Origin: Pseudocercospora fijiensis CIRAD86
Taxonomy: Eukaryota; Ascomycota; Dothideomycetes; Mycosphaerellales; Mycosphaerellaceae
Reading direction: 5' to 3'
Assembly (NCBI RefSeq): GCF_000340215.1
Contig: NW_006921541.1
Coordinates: forward strand, 553,876 to 617,875
Length of the DNA stretch: 64,000 bases
Shown here: in pieces, positions 56,401-64,000 of the stretch
How positions within the stretch are numbered: position 1 is the first letter of the stretch
Layout: every line of letters begins with the position of its first letter
Position numbers and translations under genes: made by a program
Notes under the pieces: generated by a model
Told to the model about the DNA's origin: nothing
The model's database searches: none
The model's input: only the letters and a program-made list of their open reading frames with translations

Positions 56401-57320
56401 ACTAATATCTTACTATTAGAGCGAGATTTGCTTACAGCTAAGACTAAAGCATCGGCTATTAATAGCCTTCTATCTATAGACTAACGGTTAAACAGAGAGG
56501 CAGAATGCTACCCTATAGCAGTACCTGCGCAGTTACATTAACGAGAACCCTAAGGATTAGGTTAATCTCCTATAGCCTATAGAATTCGTATATAACAATA
56601 GTATGCACTTATTAACTAAGGTTTCGCTATATATAGCTATAATAGGCTAAAACGCTACCCTACTATAAGAGCTATTTACCTCGCTTAAGGCCGAGCGTAA
56701 GGAAAGGGAAGCGCGTTAAGTACTAGAAACACTAGCGGCAATAGAACGTATCTAAAAGATGCGAGAAATCTATACTAAGATAGCCGAGAAGTTAACAAAG
56801 GCTTAAGAGTACTAAAAGACCTACTACGACAAGCACTACACGCTAATAACCTTTAAACAAGGCGATATAGTTATACTAAGCACTAAGAACCTCCGCATCT
56901 ATAAACACCTATTACCTAATAGCAAAACAAGGCCTAAGCTCGCACTAAGATACATTAGCCTATTCCGTATTCGAGAAGTTAAGGGCTCCTTTGCATAGGC
57001 CTATTAGTTATAGCTTCTACCCTATTATACTATCTATAACACCTTCTATGTATCCCTCCTTAAACTATACTACTAGCGCGAAGGCGATAAAGCGCCTACT
57101 AAGTTAGAAGAAGTCTTAGCTAATAGCGAAGAGCTATAGTCTATAGAACGTATCCTATAGCACTAGACTAGGAAAGGTAAGAAGGAGTACTTGCTAAGAT
57201 AGTAGGGCTATTTACTAGAATAGGACTTATAGGAAGCTAAAGGTTCCTTTAAAGACATAACCGAGTTGTTAGATAAGTATTAGACTAGCGTAAAGAACAA
57301 GAAGAAGGCTAAAAGCTTAT
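53440..57320 (+). pseudogene. pol of gypsy element 3, dead
   Basis: Same order as element 1: protease near 53530, reverse transcriptase about 54077-54800 (124 uninterrupted codons first), RNase H about 55030-55430, integrase about 55920-56740, chromodomain-like end about 57130-57290. A segment near 55500-55680 differs from element 1, suggesting local divergence or recombination. Confidence 0.82.
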
Positions 57321-58550
57321 AATATTACTATCTAGGCCTAGGAACAATACTACCCCTAGGGTGCTATTAGCTAACTAATTAGAGGCCGGCAAACTAGGAC
57401 AATAAGACTATACTAGGCGCGCTACGACGCGTTAATTAATTAATCGCATGCTCTTTTAAGGGCTCTACCTCTTTACTAATGCGCCCTATAAGGCCCTTCT
57501 CCTAGTATTTAGGTCCCCCTCTTGTTCCCTTATTCTATTAAGGCCTAAGGCCTAGGCGGTCGATAGAGGCGGCGCGTACGTATAGGCGAATAGTATTAGT
57601 AATAATAATAGTAACGACGGCGTTACGCTTATACTAAAGGGCGATACAGCCGGCGCGGCTATGTTAGTAACGGTATTGCCGAGTTGTTGTTAGTTAAAGA
57701 AGGAAATTAGAAGAAGGTAAAGTTAGCGCTAAGACGACTAGCGCCGCTATTGTTAATATTACTTGCTATTATTACTGCGCCTACGGACACAACCTTACCT
57801 GCACTATAAGCCTAAGGCACCTTTAATTAAAACTTTAATCAAAACTTTAAGGCTAAGTTAAAACTTTAAGCCGCCTAAAAGATTAAGCGACTAATAGACT
57901 AACTAAGGGCAAAACTATAGAGCTAAGCTAGCTGGGGTCGATCTTGCGGACAATAGGTTACTCCTCGATCTATCTAACCCTTTAAGCGAGGCGAACCTCT
58001 ACTACTGCACTTATAATAGCCTTTACCTATAGAAACTAGACGAGCTATGTTTTTTCTAAAAAGATAAGATAAGATTAACAATTAAAGGCTACTAAACCTA
58101 ACTAATTAGGGCTAGCGAAACTACGAACAATAATAGCCCTCGTAATAATAAGAACAAACCCTCGGAAGCGGACAACCCTCGGAAGCGGATATAGCTAGGT
58201 CTTTTAGAGTAGACGCAAAGAACTCGGTACGATATTACGCAGAACGGGGGCAGTGCTACAATACCCCGTATACCTACCTATTATAGTAGGGAAGGTACGC
58301 TTATATTGCAATTAGTCGATAGTCCTTAATTCTTATAGTTATATATTACTTTATTATATATAAGGATAGCGTAGTTAGAGTTAGACATTGTATTAGAAGG
58401 TAAGGTTTAATACAGTTATATAATCGGTAGTTATACGTTCAATTTAGCGCGGACTAAGTAGCCTATTAGACCTACTAAGTTAGTAGTAATAGAGGTTGAG
58501 ACTAGAATAAAGACCGGCTACGAGGGCGCGGCCTTTAGAAGGGAAGCGTG

Positions 58551-58747
58551 TATTAGGACTAAAGAGGTTATATGTAATTAGTATATAACCGGGCTCGAGT
58601 AAAGCTAGGGTCTTAATGCCTCAGGTAGGGCTTAGCGCTTAGTAATAGGCTAACTTGCCTGCCTTCCTCCCTCTCCTCTTAGCTCCTTATTAAATACTAC
58701 CTATACCTACTACTACCCTATCTACCTGCTAATATACCCTTCTTATA
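58551..58747 (+). repeat. 3' LTR of gypsy element 3
   Basis: 197 bp, preceded by the purine tract tagaagggaagcgtg. Its primer-complement stretch is mutated (ttaaatacta). Confidence 0.92.
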
Positions 58748-58752
58748 AGCAC

Positions 58753-59470
58753 CTTCTCTTAGATCTACACAATAAACGAGTCGCTATCGACACTGCCTTG
58801 CTTAATAAGTGTTGCTCCTAGAAGCTAGCCGTCGACTAAGTATACTAGTAAGATACTATATCGCTATAGACGGTATAGATAGTCCTTTGTAATACAAGGA
58901 AATCCTTTAGGTGCCTATCTACGCCTTCGGATAGCAGAGCGCTTACTACAACAGGTCTTATCTACGAAGACAATCTACTCGCTTGTCTAGTGTTCTATAT
59001 TAACTAGGTACGCTATTTCCGCCTATAGGTCTCGCTAAGAAGCCTATTACTAAGTTACCTTATAGGTAAAGTCCTTATTCCTTATATACCTCTAGATAGT
59101 AGTAACGCCGATATATACTCTAAATTTAAGCACTATCTAGTCTTAAATCTTATCTATCTAGGTCGTGCCCTTAGTAGCTAGAATATCGATTATAAAGTCT
59201 CTTATATGCGGCAGCACCTTCTTCGGTCGTCCTAGTTTGCCTTAGAAGCTATTAACCGTGCTATATCTCTTTAGATTAGTACTATAACGCTTTACAGTAG
59301 TAAACGACCCTCTCTCGTTCTTCGAGCGCTACGATAACTATATATCCTTCGCCGACATGCCTTCTATTAATAACTAGCCGATAATTGCCTTGTCTTACTC
59401 GGTAAGGGGCGCTATAGCGACGGCGAGGTCTATAGCGTAGGGCGGCGGTAGAAAATCGGTAGAGCGACGG
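58753..59470 (-). pseudogene. Tc1/mariner transposase, N-terminal and first catalytic part, dead
   Basis: Sense (minus) reading shows a helix-turn-helix region (LLIEGMSAKDI, then NERGSFTTVKRYS) near 59380-59290 and a GRPKK-type hook (KLGRPKKVLP) near 59230. Next come IVFVDKTCC near 58965 (first catalytic Asp) and RYSILLVYLVDG, then LIKQGSVDSDSFI near 58830-58770, all in the order of fungal Tc1/IS630 transposases. In-frame TAG/TAA at probable Gln/Trp positions. The rest of the protein lies at 51190-51566. Confidence 0.8.
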
Positions 59471-59590
59471 CAATAATATAAATAAGTAATAATACTAATT
59501 ATTGGAACTATAGACTAGATACAGCGATAGCAATAGTTCGGTTTACCACTAAAATTAGTATAGAAGGCAAAACTAAAGTGGTGCGGCTCA

Positions 59591-59620
59591 AAAAGCCCGG
59601 GGTTTTTGAAATTGAGAATA
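59591..59620. repeat. Tc1-type right terminal inverted repeat
   Basis: 30 bp, reverse complement of 40845-40874. Inner neighbour ggtgcggctca and outer flank are free of RIP. Confidence 0.85.
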
Positions 59621-60271
59621 TTAATACAACTCGTCGGGCTGAGAAAGATACTGGATATCAACACTCAGTTACTAATCGTCGATCCTTGCCGTGAATGGCA
59701 GCTCATGGCTTGGCAATCACAATGCATGAACAGCTCACAGATTCAGAATATGCACAGCAGAGCCATTATTGTCGTCCTGTCAGGGCTGTCGAAAAACCGC
59801 CGTCAGGCGGAATGGCCCTGCCAAGACGCTAGGCCACACTGCACGTCTTGCTTCGATCAGGTTTTGGACCAAACTTCGACCTTTACACTTCCTTTTGCGA
59901 TTGACAATGATGGAATCGACATCATGTTGGCGTTCTGCGTTGGCGGCCTGGACGAGTCGATTCGAGGCCTGACCGACCTGACGATTCTGACCTCAGCTTT
60001 CGCTGTCTTGCCGCAAGCGTGGTAGTGTTCGGACATGTTCGGACTCGGACGATCCTCAAGTCTAGAATCCGGCAACAGCAATCAATTTGTGCGCGATTGA
60101 GTTGACGGAATTGTGATGATTCCGATCACGTTGAGGACGTCACAGTGCGGCAAGGCGGTGGTAAACAACATTAAATGAGTGACGAGCGGAAGCACCCAAC
60201 AGTATGTCCAAACGACCAAGAACAACTTCTCTCGAGGACAGAACTTCAACTCAGAAACTCCAACCAACATC
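59621..60271. other. Intergenic region, probable promoter of the dsRBD gene
   Basis: Normal composition immediately outside the transposon. A 139-codon plus ORF (59606-60025) begins inside the TIR at a non-ATG codon and shows no domain, so I do not call it. In the pre-insertion genome this DNA adjoined the hypothetical gene at 40272-40790. Confidence 0.5.
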
Positions 60272-61170
60272 ATGTCTACTTACTTCAGCGCCGAGACTTC
60301 TCAGAGTATGGGACCAAGCGCAGGAGACTTTGAGCATCTCACTGCAACTAGCGCCGACAGCGAGGGTGGAGCACCCGTTCCCGAGTCTGCAGACGAAGCT
60401 TACTGGACCATCTGCACCTCTTTCGGTCGGCGCTTCTTCGAGTTCGTCTTGACGTCGCCAACGAATCACGCTACCACGACGAGTGCTGTAAGTTTGCGAC
60501 CACCAGTCCACTGACTTCCTGACGTCTGCCACGTGGCTCACTGTGCTGATTTTGGGACCTGCAGACCCAGCTGAACAAGGTGGTCGGGAGATTCAAGTAT
60601 GCACAATGCTTAGAAAAAGTCACCTCGATGCCGGAATTTGAGTCAATTCCCGATACGGAACACCGCACGGCGAAGACACGGGAGGATCGTCTCATGGCGA
60701 ACATTGGCGCTCTCATCTTGCATGGAGGGATCAACACCTCGCACACTTTAGGCTCTATCATACAATCCTGTCGTTCCGATCTGGATAGCGCTCCTCGAAT
60801 TCTCTATGGGTTGCCAATACACGCAGCAGGGAATCCCTCTCCTCCGCGATCTGACGTCTCTGACGAAACCGAAACCATCATCCGTGGTGGCGCTGTCAGG
60901 CCTCCAAACTTGTGGAGACGCAATACCGGCCGTGAAATGATTCGACGCGACGAGCCACATCTTGGGTCCTATGCTAGTCGCCTGAAAGAGCATCTCGATG
61001 CGCGTCACGAGCACATGGACCAACCCGCTGCCACTCAGGTCGCTGAGGTCCAGCCGGAGTGGCGTCAGACTATTCGAGTGCAGGGAAGAACTTTCGAGGG
61101 CCGCGCACCCACGAAAAAGGAGGCTTTTCACATTGCGTGCCGGGATGCATGCATCGAGTTTGGTCTTTGA
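60272..61170 (+). CDS. dsRNA-binding-motif protein, possible degenerate RNase III fold, 273 aa
   Basis: Exons 60272-60487 and 60565-61170, with a 77-nt phase-0 intron (GTAAGT...TGCAG, branch-like gctgat). The start is ATG of MSTYFSAETS. The C-terminal 68 residues form a complete dsRBD pattern: SYASRLKEHLDARH (helix 1), WRQTIRVQGRTFEGRAPT (strands), KKEAFHIACRDACIEF (lysine pair and helix 2). Upstream, DEAYWTICTSFGRRFFEF, then LNKVVGRFKYAQCLEKV and RLMANIGALILHGG resemble the helical order of an RNase III domain, but the acidic signature (ERLEFLGD-type and AD..E) is missing, so catalysis is unlikely. The RNase III link is inference; a dsRNA-binding role is well supported. Confidence 0.75.
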
Positions 61171-61385
61171 GCAATGTTTCTACGTCAATCACAGTCATCG
61201 ATTCATTGCAAGTGTGTCCTGCAAGCGCGAGCTTCGTTTTTCACTCTCTAACGAAGCTTCCGCATAAATCTGTACATCGTAGTGCACAACCTTGGTTATG
61301 ACTCGGCCTATCTTTGCCAACTGCAATGGAGACGGAAAGATCAAATACCAAAGCACATGCCTCATACATGACACGAAAGCTTTAC

Positions 61386-62829
61386 AACCACATCTTTGCC
61401 GTTGCACTTTTACAGCATGTCTCATTTGAGTATGTCGAGTACTCTCGACTCCTTCCATCCCGTTCGACGTTGAGGCCCGATCAATCAGATTGGCATCGAT
61501 TCCAGGACGAACTCGCCCTTCTCTGTGACCCGGGTAATGCAGGTCAGACTGTCTGCTCGATAGCTGTGGAGCAAACCAGCTCTGCATCATTGTTCTGGAT
61601 CGCTGCGCCGCGAAGAGGCAGTGGTATTCTACCAGTCGCAGAAGCAAGCACCCAGACAAGCCGGGCAAGTCCTCACCGCGGTCCTACACTCCAGCCGTCG
61701 AAGCAGTCAAACCAGCGCAGTCCAATTGACCGACATTTAGAACTTATACTGGACGTAATCAAGCGACAGGCATTTTCTGACACCGGACAGGGCCGAAGAC
61801 AGCGCATGGAATCCGCCGCGAAGGAGATTCACTTGCTGGCAGTAAGACGAAGCGCCGCAAAGATCCAAAATTATGCGCAAGGCGTGCGAAGACATCTTCG
61901 ATGCGTGAGTGGGAGGCTTTCATCGAGCTCTGACACCAGAGGTGTGCAAGGTGTTTGCGTACTATGGTGAGCTTATGACACGAGACTGAGTCTAAATAGA
62001 CACCCGTCTACTTCATCTGCTCAACGAGCTGGAAACAACCCACGAACATGAGGAGCTCTGCGAGCTTGCGTATTCCATCCGCAAATTTGACGACTACGAC
62101 AGACTCAACGAGCTAGTGAAGACCAGCAGCGACAGCGATCAAAGCTCATTCGAAGAACTCAGACATTACATCGGACGACTTGGCTCGTTCCTAAAAGCCT
62201 CGCGCTTCCTTGCAAAGAACGCTTCCAAGTTCTCAGAAGCATTGGAAAATTTCCAGGTCTGTCTGGTACCTTTGCAACGCACCGACACCAGCGCTGTCGC
62301 AGTCGAGCTTGATCTCCAGACACTGATCAAAGAGGTTTGTCTATGGCTCGAAGATGTCCAAGCGCAGCATCGCCTCCTCACAAAGCTGCAGAGTGCGAAG
62401 AAACTTCACCAGACAGTCACGGAACTCGTCGAGAAATCTCAAAAACTAGAAATTCACGCCGAGATTCGAATGCTTCAACATTTTCATGCCCAGGATCGAT
62501 CCTTTCAATACGATGATCGGTACATCGCCGCCAGCAAGCCGTCTTGTTATTGCTGCAGTATGTACATCGACATGCATTCGGGAGCCTTCGAGAAGCGACC
62601 CTGTCATGGGAATTCTTGGATTAAATGGTCGTTGCCTGTGGATGAAGATGGTGGCTACTGTGAGGAGTCGTTGGAGATTGCGAGATCCATGGTGGAACAG
62701 ATGAGTGATGAGATCAGATTGCGTGTTGAGCAGGGAGTCTTGGGGCGTAAGCATCATCATGATTCGAGTACGGGGACGACTTATGTTCGTTGGCGTGGGA
62801 CTGCTACTGCTGTGGATCATATGGATTGA
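61386..62829 (+). CDS. OTT_1508-like deaminase family protein, gene model uncertain
   Basis: The C-terminal frame 62002-62829 (276 codons) is secure. It begins TRLLHLLNELETTHEHEEL, is helical, then carries HAEIRMLQHF (His and Glu at 62455-62463: zinc ligand and proton donor), YIAASKPSCYCC (two zinc Cys near 62545 and 62554) and HGNSWIKWSLP, the pattern of the fungal OTT_1508-like deaminase family (cytidine-deaminase fold, substrate unknown). The 5' half is unclear. A frame from MTRKLYNHIF (61386) is open to 61968, but joining it needs 33-35-nt introns (GTGAGC...ATAG, GTGAGT...CCAG) or a frame containing TGA at 61906. It may be real with ultrashort introns, or a decaying gene. Confidence 0.6.
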
Positions 62830-63290
62830 GATCTGACAATGACTTATTACCTCGCTGAATATGAGTGGTGGGGATGTGCGGTCGATTGACTTCTTATCTT
62901 CGAGGCAGCAGCTCGAGCACACCGACTCTGGATCGAGTTAATCGTTCAGGTTGACGACTCCTTCAGAGTATCACCTGCATACAGGAAGCCGCTCTACGGA
63001 AGAATCCTTCAACTTTCCTTTGCCTGGCAAATTTGGTGCACGTCTTTGCTGTAGAGAGAAGCACAGATTGCAAAGCGGTTCCGGACCGGCTTCCTGTGAC
63101 ATTTTCAAGATACTTTAGAGTCTTGCCGTACGGCGAAATGGCGCAGAGGCTGTCGTACAACCCTATTCTTGGTTCTCCTTGCCGATGTTCGATCCTCGGG
63201 GTCTGTAGTACCCTCACAGGCCTCAGTGAGTCTACAATCCATACCAAGTGCAAAGACACAGAAACAACCCATCAACCAAAATGCCAATAC
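62830..63290. other. Intergenic region
   Basis: Between the deaminase gene and the BTB relic. Normal composition; small overlapping ORFs on both strands without recognisable content. Confidence 0.45.
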
Positions 63291-63368
63291 CATACAGAGG
63301 GTAAGCTTCAACCATTGACAACTCTCGGCTGGGGTACTAAGCGTCTTAGAATCATCCAGTCCAGGACA

Positions 63369-64000
63369 ATGAAGTTCGTCGTGGGCCCAGGCAAAGCAAT
63401 ATTCCACGTCCACCAAAGCCTCCTGAACCATCATAGACCATTGTTCCGGGAGGAAAGAGAGACGATATGAATGTCGTCAGGATATCGAATGTATATGCCG
63501 ACACGTTTTCTGGCCTCGTTGAGTTCCTGTATACGGGAGACTATGCCACAGCAGAGCCTCGCATCGATGTGGGAAACGTTTCAGACGATGAAGCCGTGGT
63601 TTCGGTTAAGAATGAGACTCCCCCATCTTCGCACGGCGATGAGTGCGAAGAGCTGGATGAGGCAACGGAAACAGAGGACTCGGTCCCAGAACCCGCCTGG
63701 TCTTGGGACGCCACAGAAAAGAAGAGCAAGAAGAAGGAAAGGAAGTCTCGTCGGAATGCTGAGTGGATGAAAGACAAGCCCATTCCCGACCCCCAACCAG
63801 TCCCGCCACCGGCAAGATTCTCTCCTTTCAAACCTTCCAAGACAAAACCAGATCCGTGGCAAGAATTCCTCCAAATGCCTTGCGGCAAACCACCAGTCCC
63901 AGAAAACCCCCAGATCACGCCGGAACACGCCAGAACTTCCCCTCACCTGGACTACTCCCCTGTATTCCTATGTCACGCTCAACTTTATACGCTAGCTGAG
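63369..64000 (+). pseudogene. BTB/POZ gene, frameshifted and cut by the window edge
   Basis: ATG at 63369 gives MKFVVGPGKAIFHVHQSLL, the BTB start. The frame hits TGA at 63468-63470, while a frame shifted by one base continues MNVVRISNVYADTFSGLVEF, then LYTGDYA from 63467 and stays open to the window end (YSPVFLCHAQLYTLAE). Layout, basic KKKERKSRRN linker and C-terminal block parallel the BTB gene at 38622-39731. The gap between the halves is a few residues shorter than in that gene, so a small deletion with frameshift is likely. A possible upstream exon (MPIPYR at 63284, then GTAAGC) does not restore the frame. A sequencing error or an unusual splice could also explain it. Confidence 0.65.

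Larger units (their letters stand above)
51572..58747 (+). mobile_element. Ty3/gypsy chromovirus, element 3 (7176 bp)
   Basis: LTRs of 197 bp at 51572-51768 and 58551-58747, target duplication AGCAC (51567-51571, 58748-58752), within the Tc1-type transposase. It is a sister variant of elements 1 and 2 (LTR reads aaccgggctcgag instead of ttaggccgag). Its LTR pair differs at more sites, some not of CpA type (acg/atg, tcga/ttaa, and two CpT changes), so it is probably the oldest of the three. Confidence 0.93.
40845..59620 (-). mobile_element. Tc1/mariner-type transposon with extra ORF, split by two gypsy elements
   Basis: Perfect 30-bp terminal inverted repeats lie at 40845-40874 and 59591-59620, beginning tattctcaatttc and containing ccccgggctttt; the TA at each end would be the target duplication. 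Between them a Tc1/IS630-type transposase relic (minus strand, right part) is cut by gypsy element 3, and a separate plus-strand ORF region (left part) is cut by gypsy element 2. Subtracting both insertions and one copy of each duplication leaves about 4.39 kb, long for a Tc1 element. Outermost sequences and a patch at 50745-51060 escape RIP. Unity of the element is inferred from the TIRs. Confidence 0.75.

Noticed and set aside
17641..59620. Starship-type giant element
   Set aside because: I looked for a tyrosine-recombinase captain (DUF3435-like) at the block edges and saw none. The blocks resolve into piggyBac, MITE, LINE, pogo, Tc1 and gypsy units.
59606..60025. 139-codon plus-strand ORF at the transposon edge
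   Set aside because: Starts inside the TIR without ATG and has no recognisable content.

Overview
This looks like about 64 kb of a filamentous ascomycete chromosome (Pezizomycotina). It is probably a dothideomycete near Mycosphaerellales; that placement is inference. The evidence is genes with short GT-AG introns (55-117 nt), typical fungal families (BBE-like oxidase, GABA/choline-type permease, BTB proteins, OTT_1508-like deaminase), a dispersed 5S rRNA gene, and long repeat blocks bearing repeat-induced point mutation (RIP). Here RIP is almost purely CpA to TpA (TpG to TpA on the other strand), so relic genes are broken mostly by TAG/TAA where Gln or Trp codons stood, while CpG survives.

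Layout. 1-5.1 kb is degraded repeat DNA with three tandem arrays (18/54 bp, 75 bp, about 17 bp). 5.1-17.6 kb is a gene island: a surface-type protein gene whose 5' end abuts the 17-bp array, a 5S rRNA gene, a large membrane protein, an FAD-linked oxidase, a small hypothetical gene, a histidine phosphatase and an APC permease. 17.6-20.9 kb is a RIP-mutated piggyBac-like transposon. 20.9-21.9 kb is a small unmutated island. 21.9-38.4 kb is a nest: a Tad-like LINE with a 14-bp target duplication inside a small TA-flanked TIR element, then a pogo/Fot1 transposon with about 90-bp TIRs interrupted by a Ty3/gypsy chromovirus. 38.6-40.8 kb holds a BTB gene and a small hypothetical gene. 40.8-59.6 kb is a single Tc1/mariner-type transposon with 30-bp TIRs, carrying an extra charged-protein ORF and split by two more gypsy copies. 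59.6-64 kb is again genic: a dsRNA-binding-motif protein, a deaminase-family gene and a second, broken BTB gene running off the window.

The three gypsy elements share 197-bp LTRs, intact 5-bp target duplications and an 11-nt site after the 5' LTR that is complementary to an LTR-internal stretch, as in self-priming Tf1-type elements. Coordinates of relic ORFs inside RIP-mutated DNA are approximate; element ends, TSDs and introns were read base by base.
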